Assembly (NCBI RefSeq): GCF_910589235.1
Contig: NC_060960.1
Location: 4,695,839 to 4,759,838 of the forward strand
Direction of reading: 5' to 3'
Length of the DNA: 64,000 nucleotides
DNA from: Vespa crabro
Lineage: Eukaryota; Arthropoda; Insecta; Hymenoptera; Vespidae
Both the position numbers and the translations under genes were made by a program. Under the pieces are notes generated by a model. That model was given only the letters and a program-made list of their open reading frames with translations, had not been told where the DNA came from and ran no database searches. The first letter of the stretch is position 1. Every line of letters starts with the position of its first letter. Positions 23,201 to 33,824 of this stretch are shown here, piece after piece.

Positions 23201-24440
23201 GATGATGTAACAAATCGTAAATTAATAATCATGTCGATAAATAGTAGATTTTACACAGATATTAATCGATTACCATTCATTAAACACGATTAATTAGATG
23301 GTATAATCATTTGAGTAAAGATAAATCAATGTTCTCGTCATATTGTAATATCTGCTAAACGATCACCGATTAAAAAAAAAAATATATAGGTAATCTAAGT
23401 TTTTTATTTTAGTACGCGTTAACTAAAATTAGAAATGAAGAGAAGACGATTTCCTGTACTGTACAGGATGCACGACGTTCGAATTTTTCCTTTTATTTTT
23501 TTACTCTTTTCCTTTTTTCATTTCAATTAAAACGAAGCGTCGACGAAGCGCAGCAAATTAGGGTATTCGGTGCGGAAAGACACGATAGTCGTCAGTCGAA
23601 ATACATTCCTGATGCACACTGGTAGGAACCAGTTGGCCAGAATAAACGTACCGACCATTATTGGCAGCATGCCAGAGTACCTATCCTCGTAAGCATCGGT
23701 CTTTTCATCGCAACACGCTTTGAACGAGGCGGATAGATTGATGCATACCTTAAAAGACGGGGACGAGTGATCCGAATGATTTGAATACTCCTAATGCGCG
23801 GCGTGATTGAAATTTTCGCAACCTTAATAGTTGGCGAGCGTTTGACGAGCACTCTCGCCATTTCAAAGTCGTCTCCCTTCTTCTTCAGCCGACACAAAGG
23901 AGCCAGAAAATAATGCATCTTATACAATTTCAGTTAATGATATATGAATAAGATAGCTTATTCCGTTCTTATTCTAATTTGATTTATTATACGCATTTGT
24001 GGAAATATAAAAATATAATTTAATATACATATAACAAGAAATTATATAAAACAAATTTAACTTCGGTGAAAATATTGCGCTCACATATTGTCTCCGATCT
24101 ATCCTGTATAAAATATTGTTTTTTATTTGAATCATATTGTGGTCGAATATCCTTGTCCTCGAGGAATCGATCAGAACCAAAATGCGAACGTCAATGAAAC
24201 TCTCGATTCTTTGAGATGAGGAAAGGCAGATCTAATACTCGAACGTAAGAATATTTTACCGAAGAGCTATCGGCTTACAAGGACAAGAATAACGTCGTTT
24301 GGAGTTGGAGGTGCATCGAAGAGAAATGTGGGTTAGTACATCGAGCATGCTCCTTCAGCAAATCCAGCTAGTTCGGCGAAACGTCGAGTACGACAACTAA
24401 TAAATTCTAATTTAAAATCAGTGTCGCAAGAGAAGGTCTT
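20250..24440. other. AT-rich desert, no gene
   Basis: The longest GA-tract-free interval. It holds an (ATT)n block at 20900-20995, a four-copy AAGTT run at 22382-22401, and a 17-bp odd palindrome TCCTGTACTGTACAGGA at 23452-23468. A complex patch at 22730-23060 has GCAGGTTTATCACG. No gene, RNA or transposon end recognised. Confidence 0.6.
20900..20995. repeat. (ATT)n / (ACT)n trinucleotide block
   Basis: Interrupted TTATTATCATCATTATTATT, then a purer ATT array at about 20946-20963 passing into ACTACT and CTTCTT. The + frame reads as a Tyr/His run. Confidence 0.85.
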
Positions 24441-24720
24441 CTAAGAGCGGGCCATTTCTCAGTGTGTTACTCGTGCAGCTCATTCGTTTCACCGTCCCGA
24501 ACGGCGTAACCGTCGCTCCTGACACCGTGATAAACAGCCGCCTCTGTCGTAAGTCAAGTCGGTATAAAATCTCGGACATTACTCGTTCTAGAGTTTACTA
24601 AGTCGGAACGACTTGACAAGGCGGATATAGTTAGCGTTAGATCTTAAGCAGCACTGTCTGTCTCTTTCCCTTCGCCGTTTTTCAAATTCCGCGTTGGTGG
24701 TATTCGACTTTCGTACGAGT
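24440..24720 (+). promoter_or_regulatory. Candidate TATA-containing core promoter
   Basis: GGTATAAAATC (TATA at 24563-24570) sits in non-AT-rich sequence. It is enclosed by the 9-bp inverted repeat GTCAAGTCG (24553-24561) / CGACTTGAC (24609-24617). A start site about 30 bp downstream would fall near 24593, in GAGTTTACTAAG. The downstream 1 kb is among the more complex sequence of the window. No ATG-initiated gene-like frame follows, so a non-coding transcript or chance are both open. Confidence 0.25.
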
Positions 24721-25600
24721 AATCGTGCTGATTTTGCTTTTACAAAGGCATTTAAAGAGTCAAGCTACATCTCGTAAACCATCCAATTCTAATGAAGTAG
24801 ACGATAATGTAAATGACTCGGAACGAAACTACCCAGGGAGTCTTTCTTTCTCGTTCGCTTCTCTCGACTTCACCGAGAAAATTAAAATCCGTATTTCTAT
24901 CGAACGCGAAGAGACTTAAGAATTGATTAAATTACACTTGGTAATACGGCTGCTACCGTGATTCGAAATTTGTCCGTTTGCCGACACGTAATCCGTTTCG
25001 AGAGATCGATAAGAGAGTGAGTTACACGAGTCGCTTGTAAATGAGTAGAGATATCGATCAGGATCTTAGATAGTAGCGTTCGCTCATAGCGAAGACTCAT
25101 CCGAAGACGGGAGAAAGAGAGAAAAAGTACTGAGAAGAGGAAATACGGATTTCTGTCGGTACAAGAGAAGGAAATATATGTCTAAAGACGGCGGTAGAGA
25201 AACGCGTTCGTTTCGCAAGAAATATTCCTCCTATCTGGAGAAGTAGCAGGGCTACTCTTTGTGCACGACGGTGTGGCAGCCATAAAATCCTTAAAATGCA
25301 TAGCTACAATGAAATTGTGGGCACGAATGTAACCCTCGGCTAAGGTTAATCTGGCGAGAGCATCGCGACGCCTGGCTAATGGCACGTCCGACGGTTGCGT
25401 GCCAGCATTTTCAGCCAAGCAGTCGTCGAGCATCCGTCCTGCTCGGGAGGGAGCTCAGCCGACTGAGTGATGAAGTGAGTGTGGAGTGAGGCCTATTTTT
25501 GTGCTTACCGACAAACAGCCTCGTAGATCTCATGACACGTCGTTAGAAGCCCACGAAAATACACTCGATGTTACTCCAAAGTGCTACGAGATATCCACAG
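24720..25600. other. Complex island, no gene called
   Basis: Higher-complexity unique DNA. On the reverse strand an ATG-started frame of 83 codons (25433 down to 25182) has ordinary amino-acid usage but no known domain. The same DNA has CATAAAATCC, GGTTAATCTGG and CTGGCTAATGGC words, so a conserved non-coding element is equally likely. GTGAGT at 25475-25480 could be a splice donor. Confidence 0.35.
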
Positions 25601-25604
25601 AGAG

Positions 25605-25810
25605 TTTACCTCCTTAGTTTATTCCAAGAAACAACAAAAACGTTCCTTTCTTTCATCCGATTTTTTCCGCATACACATTAACCTATCGTATTTACCTACG
25701 CTCTAGAGTATTTACCTCCTTGGTTTATTCCAAGAAACAACAAAAACGTTCCTTTCTTTCTCCCGGTTTTGTTCGTACACACATTAACCCATCGTATTTA
25801 CCTACACTCT
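25605..25810. repeat. 106-bp tandem duplication, two copies
   Basis: Copy 1 spans 25605-25710 and copy 2 begins at 25711. TTTACCTCCTT, CAAGAAACAACAAAAACGTT and CATCGTATTTACCTAC-type words recur at exactly +106 with no indels. I count about ten substitutions over the shared ~100 bp. This is a local segmental duplication of unique sequence, not a microsatellite. Confidence 0.93.
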
Positions 25811-28045
25811 TCGATCGTTGTAATCATTCGATTAAACGTTCTACAATCTACAAACGAAATATATTGTTCTTAACTTTGTTATGTATCGAATAAATCGTTC
25901 AGAAACTTTCTGGAATGATCTTAATCGAATCTCGTTAATCTTAAGTTCCACATAGATTAAATGTCTCTATTTGGATCAACGACAGCTTTTCTCCCGATTA
26001 TCAAACTCACATAAATGTCTTGAATTCGCACGATATTCAATTACGTCGAACGCTCATGCGAAGCGAAGCCAAGCCTCCGAAATTAGCTGGCATCTCGACC
26101 GATACGGATACGGACCAAGCATGAAACCGTGTCTAACGAGCGCTCGCTCACCCGTTCAAGGGGTTTTGTACGAAACTAGCCTGCAGACGTCGGTGGCAAA
26201 TGATCACTACGGTCGTAGAAGTCTAGCGGAACTAGGATTATCCAGTATGTGTTGTAATCTCTTTCATCTGTAAGCATTCCGCCAAGTTATTCCTGACGCC
26301 GCGGGAAACGGCACTTCGCTTAGCTCGTGTTAGCTCGCTTACACGCTTTTCTCGACCCCTGCTAGACGATATTCCATCGTAAAAATAAATTTTATTAACT
26401 ACGAAATACGACTTTGTAAAATAGAGAAAGTAAACCCATTAACGATTGTAATGCACATAATGGGATAATATTTACGTAGAAACGAAAATCTTTCTACTAT
26501 TTTTTTAAACGAAACTACTCATTATTTCTCTATTTTTATCGTGTTCACAAATTTGTATAGATAGTAACGATAAATTTAAATATATACATAAATGAATGCA
26601 CGAAGGATATCTATCGTTTAACAACGTCTATCAAATCCGATTGTTTTCCCTTAATCGATAATTACGTGAGTCTTTTGTTAGGATACTGTTAGGCAAATTA
26701 AGTTACAAAATACGAAAGACGATAAAAACTTAATCTTACTTTAATTGGACGATTATTAACTAAAGCTTTCATTATACATTCGTTTTCTTCTCGTAACTCT
26801 TTGAACTCGACTATAAACAACGTTCTCCTTTCGTTATATCTTTATAGAATGAGTCGTAGATAGAACCAAAGGATTAAAAATTTTACTATTTCTTTTCAAG
26901 GATATCTGTGGAAATATCTGACGCTTAGGAACGTGACATTTTAACATTCAAGAAGATCTCAAACACTTAATCGACGTCGTATCACCAAAGAAAAAGTTAA
27001 AAAGGAAAGATTTCGAAAATGACTACGAACAGGCGTTCTCTCTATATCAGCTTTTACACTGACTCCCTTCGTGACAGTTACCACCGTGCCATTCGAAGAT
27101 GCTCATTCTACAAAGTTATTGCCAACAGCTGTACAACTTTTTTCGATCGTTTCGTTCGCGCTCCGAAAATTATCGTCTACCAGGCGAACGCTTTACGATG
27201 AAGACGCAAGCATAACCTTCTCTTCCGATCGAGCGTTCTTTATACGTGTACGTATAGCTACGTATGTATGTAGATACATAAATATATGTAGAATTCTATC
27301 TGTGAATGTGTGTGTACATATACTTACTTTTCTTTCTCGACGGCATAGAACTAATGATAAACACGATTCTTTGCAGCCATAAAGGGAAATTAATGTTCTG
27401 GATGGTAATGGTAAATGGAGTGGAAAGAAGACAAGAAATCGTAAGATAAACGACATCGGGATGTGCCGAAGGCTGGCATCTTTTATCGATGAGAAACGAA
27501 AGAAGAAGGTGCAAGTGAGAGATCAAAATTTCAAGTTAAATTTTGATCTTGTGGAAAGGTCACTATAAAGGAAACTTCACAGATAGTTGTTTATTTGATC
27601 ATTTATCTTATAAAAAAGGAAAAATTTATATATTACCGATGCATAACATGTATATAAAAAACTTCTTAAATGAGATAACGATTTAACTAGGATACATTTA
27701 ACTTTTCGATTTTTTAAGCAAACACGAAAGAAGCAACTCCGTAAATGAGAGTGAAATTTGAATCGATCACAAAGGGAGCTCTCTACGGTGAAAGGAAATG
27801 CACGAGGAAGCGATCGTGGATGATGAACGATCGGGTCGAGAGAAAATAAAGTGGTAGATCGTAGAAAGGAGGAACGTCGATGGGAAGCATTCCCATCTAT
27901 CAAGCCCTTCCCCGATAATCATCGGTTGCCGACCGAACTCGAGTAGAAACAAAATCTCGTGAAACGACTAAAAAATGAGATCAACGCGGTATTCCTGCTT
28001 CATCTCTCGCCATTCCTTCGCTCCCCGTACTTCCTTTCCTCAATA
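25811..28045. other. Spacer with a complex island, no gene
   Basis: 25.97-26.36 kb is complex and CpG-rich (GCGAAGCCAAGCC, CCGCGGGAAACGG; TTAGCTCG occurs twice near 26318-26340). The rest is AT-rich or unique. A + frame at 25971-26273 lacks any domain. Nothing else recognised. Confidence 0.5.
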
Positions 28046-28047
28046 TC

Positions 28048-28074
28048 TTCTCTCTCTCTCTCTCTCTTTCTCTC
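28048..28074. repeat. (TC)n microsatellite, short
   Basis: TC units with one TTTC break. First dinucleotide tract after the long gap. Confidence 0.93.
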
Positions 28075-28079
28075 ATTTA

Positions 28080-29245
28080 CTCTTTTTAAATCTCTTGTAA
28101 CGATTAGCAAATTGAGAATATTGAAGATGAGATGATATAGTAGATAGGAGATAATAACGTTGCAGGTAACACCCCGGTTGAAACGTATTTAACGCTCTAT
28201 ATTTATCGAGAAGGTGTAGCTTCGTTAGTTCTTTCAGCCTCCGAACATTTATCATCAATTTTGATTTACTCAAGTACCTATTATTACCATATTGAAAGAA
28301 AGAAGAAAAAAAAAAACGCACGAACTATACAAACTATTTATTATTAAAATGATTCGCTTGTTCTGCTGATACAATATAAATTTTCGAACATTTTTATCTA
28401 TATCAATAAAATAACTAGATATTCAATAATCGACATCTGTTAGATATGTACGTAATATCTCATAAGAGTTTAGAACAAAAGTTACGATGGTAATAACAGT
28501 AAACGTTTCACCATGATAAAGAGAGTTATCATATCTTCGATCATCAGACGAACTGGACACGGCAAAATGTAGTAGTTTGTTCGCGTTGATCTCGATAACA
28601 ACCACAACGTAGGAATGCATGCATGTTGGAAAAAGGAAGTTACATATATACTCTTCCTCACTAATTCTCCACTACTATTTTGCATTGATACGATGTTTCT
28701 TTGATACAAGTTAATATCAATTAAATACAGAAAATGATTAATACAGCTAAAACAATTGTTATACTTTCGAAAGTTATCAGTGTACGATTGAGATTTGGCC
28801 GATTTGGTGAATATCATAGGATGAAACACGAGACTTGATATATAAACTTTTAACTTTTAAAAATTAAACGTTTGAAAAACATAGGTCTCTATATAAAATA
28901 GATCTTCACAGCTACAATACATTGTTTGGAAATTAATATAACAATGTGAGTATGAATGAGATATATATATGGCTGATGAATATGTACGTATATATTATGC
29001 TTGAAAATACTCAATGAGTGAAAAAAACGACCAGCTTCTTTAAAAAAAGGGAGTATCGGTTTGATTTGAGTTACATTTTATTAATACCCCAAACAAGAAA
29101 CTCTTTTTAAAGAAAGACAAAAAAAAAGTAAAATTTCTTATCTTTGAATAACTTTACATATATATATTTCTTCTTGAATTACTACACGTTAAATATAAAA
29201 TCTGGAAAATAAACGTAACATTGATAGTTCATTAAGGTGAATTTT
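28080..29245. other. AT-rich spacer, no gene
   Basis: AT-rich DNA with an A10 run near 28309 and ATAT words at 28961-28968 and 29159-29168. Contains the imperfect hairpin at 29035-29116 (separate entry). Confidence 0.55.
29035..29116 (+). other. Imperfect hairpin, about 24 bp
   Basis: 5' arm CTTCTTTAAAAA...GGGAGT.TC..GTTTG pairs with 3' arm CAAAC..GA.ACTC...TTTTTAAAGAAAG, leaving a loop of about 26 nt (29064-29089). Bulges are small and the arms are A/T-rich. The size is in the range of a miRNA precursor, but no known mature sequence is recognised. Confidence 0.3.
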
Positions 29246-29249
29246 TTCA

Positions 29250-29252
29250 TTC

Positions 29253-29307
<55 letters not shown>

Positions 29308-29315
29308 CTCTTTCT
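29250..29315. repeat. (TC)n microsatellite
   Basis: TTTC/TC leader, then a pure TC core at about 29263-29303, ending TTTTTCTCTTTC. Confidence 0.96.
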
Positions 29316-29319
29316 TGAC

Positions 29320-30210
29320 GTATTCCCAAATTAATACATCTTACCGTAACAGCGTACGAGGCGAAACACAGAGGCACCATCATTTATCACCCCTGAAGGT
29401 GTGTACTCGCATGTACCGGTATTATACGATCGTACCTAGAGAGCGAGACGTATATCCAGTTAAAGTACGTGAAATCCAAGTGCTTTCAACTCCACCGCAG
29501 CCCACAACCATAACTCAGTACACTCGTCAGCTACGCTACATAGAAGTTAGAAAAATTTCATGGCTGACATCACAGCAACACTGAGCTTTACGTTTATGCC
29601 ATCTGTGCGAGAGGGTATGATCTCTAACAACGTCACTTTTGGATGCCCCTATAAATGAGTAAATTATGTGCGAGCAACTGAACACGTTTGAACAAGTTAA
29701 TTACTCGCACATTGTGGTACTGTAAGGAAGATTCTAAATTTATTTCGAGAAAGATCCAAGAACAAAGATACGTTGAGATCATTTATAACATGTAAGAATA
29801 TCTCTCTGCTATATCTACATAGTTTGAGAAGACAATTATAGCGACATGACTCCAATACATATTCGTATCTTTCTTATAATCCAAAAATCATCCTGATCTC
29901 TTCAAAATAAAAAAGAAAACATGGCGTAAAATATTGAATATTAAATTAGTTAGATCATCAAAATTCGCAAGAAGACATCCATCGAACGATGATTCGAAAG
30001 AGCATGGTTATATACCAGGTGTTACGTACATACATAGGTGTGTATGTATATATATATATATATATATATATGTTATATACTCATACATATATAGCGGTAC
30101 GTAGAAACGGAGATCAGCATACGTCGCGTATTATTTACAATTGGCGGCGATTTATGTCTTTGGGCCGGATGAGGGCAGGCAAAACAGGCAGGCTACGCCA
30201 TGCAGAGGCC
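29320..30210. other. Unique spacer, no gene
   Basis: Mostly unique sequence. A (TA)12 run at 30048-30071 lies within a TACATACATAGG / TATACTCATACATA context. No gene seen. Confidence 0.5.
30048..30071. repeat. (TA)12 microsatellite
   Basis: Pure TA run after TGTGTATG. Confidence 0.95.
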
Positions 30211-30211
30211 G

Positions 30212-30442
30212 AACAGAGAGAGGGAAAGAGAGAAAGAGAGAAAGAGAGAAAAAGAGAAAGAGAGAAAGATAGAGAAAGAGAAAGAGACGAAGGGAAGTTA
30301 TAGAGAGGAAGAGAGTCAAGAGCACGCGCGAGCGTTCTCCACCTAGCGAAAGAGAAAGAGACAGATGAAGAAGGAATAGGTGGGGGTTGAGACGAGAGAG
30401 AAAGAGAACGAAAAAGAGAAGGGGCAGAGAGAAAGAGAGAGA
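30212..30442. repeat. Purine-rich GA/GAAA tract
   Basis: Two GA-rich parts (30212-30312 and 30347-30442) with AAAG and AGAT interruptions, separated by a short unique insert (TCAAGAGCACGCGCGAGCG). Confidence 0.88.
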
Positions 30443-30566
30443 CCGTGGCCGCCTTGCCAGCCAATTCCCGGCGGCCCGCTATATTTACGAGGCCCATAAA
30501 GTAGCGGGCACGGCCGCGTATATTGCCGCGTAAATATCAGCTTATGGAAATATAGAGCTCAATATC
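30443..30566. promoter_or_regulatory. Candidate conserved non-coding block 8
   Basis: GC-rich unique block wedged between a GA tract and a TGCC array. Words: CCCGGCGGCCCGC, GGCCCATAAAG (a reverse TTTATGG, Abd-B-like), GCCGCGTAAATATC and GCTTATGG. It is only about 120 bp, and no frame continues through it. Regulatory role is inferred. Confidence 0.33.
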
Positions 30567-30648
30567 TGCCTGCCTGCCTGCTCGCCTGCCTACCTGCCTG
30601 CCCTCCTGCTTGCCCTCCTGTCTGCTGCTTGCTTGCTTGCTTGCTTGC

Positions 30649-30680
<32 letters not shown>

Positions 30681-30694
30681 CTGCCTGCCTGCCT
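30567..30694. repeat. (TGCC)n / (TTGC)n tetranucleotide array
   Basis: Degenerate TGCC units (TGCC, TACC, CTCC, CTTG variants), then a cleaner TTGC array at 30627-30680 and a final CTGCCTGCCTGCC. About 128 bp in all. Confidence 0.94.
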
Positions 30695-30865
30695 AGCCGA
30701 TGCGTTCCATTGCTTTTCTTCTCTCTTCCCACATTCGATGGTCGCCCTGGAATCGAGATAGTTTTTCGCCTAGCTCGTTCATAATCGCCTATCTCACACT
30801 GGAAAATAATCTTTCGTGTTAGCTCGCGAGAGTTTCCGTTTTTAAAAGGACGTATGATTTAGATG

Positions 30866-30925
30866 TCTCTCTCTTTTTCTACATCACTCTTTCTCTCTCT
30901 CTCTCTCTCTCTATCTCTGTCTCTG

Positions 30926-30962
<37 letters not shown>

Positions 30963-31018
30963 ATCTCTGTCTCTGTTTCTCTCTCTCTGTCTCTCTCTCT
31001 CACTCATTCTGTCTCTCC
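30866..31018. repeat. (CT)n tract with 50-bp higher-order repeat
   Basis: CTATCTCTGTCTCTGTTTCT occurs at 30911 and again at 30961, exactly 50 bp apart, embedded in CT units. A duplication of an interrupted segment explains this better than independent slippage. Confidence 0.93.
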
Positions 31019-31084
31019 TTGACATGTGCTGGTCCAAGATAAAGATAAAGGATAACCCGTTTGCTACGGGTTCCTACATTAAAT

Positions 31085-31310
31085 GTCCTACGCGGACGCA
31101 CGCATCGTAAATTTCGCAAATCTTCGATAAACGCCGGTGGTACGGGCCGTCTTACGAGAGGCAGCGCGGCATGGAATGCTCGTTAAATTAAATCGCCGCG
31201 GATAAGCAATGTTGTTCGAACGAGTTATGATAATTCGTTTTGCAGCGGTGAACCGTCGATACAGCCAATCCCTCCGACCAAGCGAAAGCGTTACGTAAGC
31301 TTTTGAGATG
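31085..31310. promoter_or_regulatory. Candidate conserved non-coding block 9
   Basis: Complex CpG-rich block: GCTCGTTAAATTAAATCGCC, GAACGAGTTATGATAATTCG and GCAGCGGTGAACCG. TTAAATCGCCGCGG (31188-31201) recurs exactly in block 11. Several TTAAAT/TAATT cores. Function inferred. Confidence 0.32.
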
Positions 31311-31389
31311 CAAAAGGAAGATGAATCGCGATTGGAATCTGTCATCGATAGCGATGTGCGTGCGATATCATTTCTACTCACATACATAC

Positions 31390-31391
<2 letters not shown>

Positions 31392-31431
<40 letters not shown>

Positions 31432-31432
31432 G
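31392..31432. repeat. (TA)n microsatellite
   Basis: TA run with one TTTA break, between CATACATACG and TGTGTGGC. Confidence 0.95.
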
Positions 31433-31439
31433 TGTGGCA

Positions 31440-32140
31440 TGTACGCATTCGCATACCTGCGAGAGTCGCTCGGGATGCGGCTAGTAATTTAATTACGAAT
31501 CGACGATAAGTGAGAGATATCGGCGGGAGTTAAATCGCTGAAGGGAAAAGACATCGCGAATTATCTTCGATCGAATCGCGTACGGATTTATTAAGGCGTA
31601 CGAAACTTCTCGCGATAATAATTTACGCGATACTCATTCAAAGAATTATCATGCGCTAGTTTTACTACCTACGGTGCTTGTCTCTTGTTTCTTCTTAGTC
31701 TTCCTACTCTTCTATGATTCTCGCTCTAAGTACGCGATCATTCCGTATGTATCGAACCGGTTGCTATTGCAAAACGAAGTATTTAATGCTTCGCTATTGA
31801 AGACTGCTCCGTTCCCGCTTTAAATGCCTGCTACTTCTACTACAACCACTTTATTTATACGGTTTATCGATACGAGATCGACTCTGCTTTTCCTTTTTAC
31901 AAGTTTCCTAATCACTAAGAGATCTTTACGACGACGCTCTGACATTAAATATTAATTAAAACTCGACGAATAAATGAGGTTAAAGAAGAACACTAACAAA
32001 CGATCTCGAGAGCTTGAAATGTGCCGTATCAGACCACAGTATAACTGCGTTATATCGAGACAAGGCCAATGAAACGCGCGATCGCATGAAATCAGTCGTA
32101 TCGTACTGAATGATTTGCGGTATACGCATACTCAAGCAGA
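31440..32140. other. Unique spacer, no gene
   Basis: CpG-containing unique sequence with no long frames and no repeats beyond short words. Confidence 0.5.
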
Positions 32141-32146
32141 TTCTAA

Positions 32147-32186
32147 CGAGAGAGCGAGAGCGAGAGAAAGAACGAGAGCGAGAGAA

Positions 32187-32223
<37 letters not shown>

Positions 32224-32252
32224 GGCAGACAGACAGGCAGACAGACAGATAG
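32147..32252. repeat. (GA)n / (GACA)n compound array
   Basis: GAGAGCGAGAGC units (32147-32187), a short GA run, then a GACA array at 32195-32252 with three GGCA variants. Read on the reverse strand it gives a Cys-Leu-Ser-Val run, an artefact. Confidence 0.95.
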
Positions 32253-32334
32253 ATTGGGGAGAGAGATGGACGAACGAAGCTAGTACGGGAGCCAGCACTA
32301 GCGAGTCCAGCGCGCGGGTGACCGAGAAGAACTA

Positions 32335-32545
32335 GATGAGGACGCCTGTCGCTGGCTGACACCATTAGGGTGGCCATCCGTCACCATTAACACAGATGTC
32401 CGTGTGTTTCCGCGAACATCGCATTAATCACACCTATCCACATAAATTTCCGACGGCGCGAACCGAGCAGCGAAACCCGAGCACGCCCTGACACCTTAAT
32501 GGATGATAAATCAGGAATTCATTAATGGAGAAGGGCACCGACGAC
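32335..32545. promoter_or_regulatory. Candidate conserved non-coding block 10 (homeodomain words)
   Basis: Exceptionally dense in TTAAT/TAAT cores within moderate-GC sequence: ACCATTAGGG, CACCATTAACAC, GCATTAATCACACC (32421-32434), CCTTAATGGATG and CATTAATGG (32520-32528). No gene-like frame. This is the strongest enhancer-like block by motif count; orthology or accessibility data are needed to establish it. Confidence 0.42.
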
Positions 32546-32559
32546 GTATTTACCAAATT

Positions 32560-33700
32560 GAATTCGATGCAGGCAAATGATTGTATTTTAATTTCACAAT
32601 GGTCCTTCGTTATGACGAATACGCTTCTTTAATTCTTCTTTCCTATCTTGAGGCATTTTCAAAAATATCTTTTATTCTCATTATACGACAACTCATCGTG
32701 CCTGTATCACAGTTATTATTAGCGTTAGAAAAGCTCGAAGAATAATCTACGCGAGACAAAGAAGATAAAACGTGGTATGAGTCAGAATTTAACATCTAAA
32801 CATTTCTTGGAAGCGTTGTTGGATGATAATGAATCAGTTGGCTGATTCGTTCGGAGTATTATACTAGAATTAACGATGAAATGTACGCAACAATATAAGC
32901 TTTACTTGAATATCAAAGAAAAATATTTATCGAATTACAAAGGTTTAGATAATTGAGATACATTTTTTGAAAATATCATGAAAATACAAACGTTGTAATA
33001 TTGCTTACATAAGTTTTATACTAACGATAATAAGTTGTCCTTAGAAGCAGTGTTCTGATTGAATGTCTGCCATATATTTCCCCAGTGTGTTGTCGAGTAA
33101 CCTGCTTTGAGCAGGAATTTGCAGAAGGTGTAACGAGTACCCTCCCACGGTGACTATTATCCGTTACCCAAAATTAAACCCCTTTCACATGAACTTGAAA
33201 TCCCAGATGTTATTACCGTACAATTGCTTATATGCACGGAAAATGCAATCGTCCCTTCTTCTCAAAAGATTGTTCATCAACTTATTAACGGTGCAAACTG
33301 AAAGCATTTAGATTCTCTTACTAAAAAAAAAATACTGTTTGCATTCATTAATGAAAACGTTCCTATTTATGAACAACTAAGATATATTCATAGGAACATT
33401 AATTCGCTAAATTAACCGACATCTAGCTATCCCATTTACATCGTCTACGTGAGAAATATCTCGTTTTCTTACAATTTTCACGACTGTGCCATCTAACCAC
33501 ATGTGAGATATATTCATACATGTATAATGTATGTGGGTCACCGCATAAACAAGTTTGTACGCATCAACAACCGACTATAAAGCTTTAATGTGGACCCCTA
33601 GAACATTTGCTAGGAAATGATGTAAGCCGTTGCGAGAGACGTGAGAATTTATTTGAGCAAGAAAGAGAGAGAAAGAAACTTGCAGAAGGCAAGGAACGCC
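32560..33700. other. AT-rich spacer, no gene
   Basis: AT-rich to 33050, then a unique patch at 33060-33200 (CCCCAGTGTG, GAGTACCCTCCCACGG) of unknown nature. An A8-9 run lies near 33324. No gene. Confidence 0.5.
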
Positions 33701-33712
33701 GAAGCAACAGCA

Positions 33713-33790
33713 AGCGAGAGAGAGAAAGAGAAAGAGAGAGAAAGAGAGAAATAAAGAGAGGGAAAGAGAGAGAAAGGAAGAAGAAACGAG
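33713..33790. repeat. (GA)n / (GAAA)n purine tract
   Basis: AGAGAGAGAAAG units ending in GGAAGAAGAAACG; a looser purine patch precedes it from 33655. Confidence 0.92.
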
Positions 33791-33824
33791 GACCAGGTGA
33801 GGCGGACAACCGGTGGTAATGGAG

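Noticed and set aside
25182..25433. 83-codon ATG frame on the reverse strand
   Set aside because: Composition is ordinary, but no family is recognised and the same DNA looks like a non-coding block. Cross-species reading-frame conservation would be needed.
29774..29784. TGAGATCATTT, identical to the first 11 nt of bantam miRNA
   Set aside because: The match stops after 11 nt and no complementary arm is found nearby, so it is a chance match.
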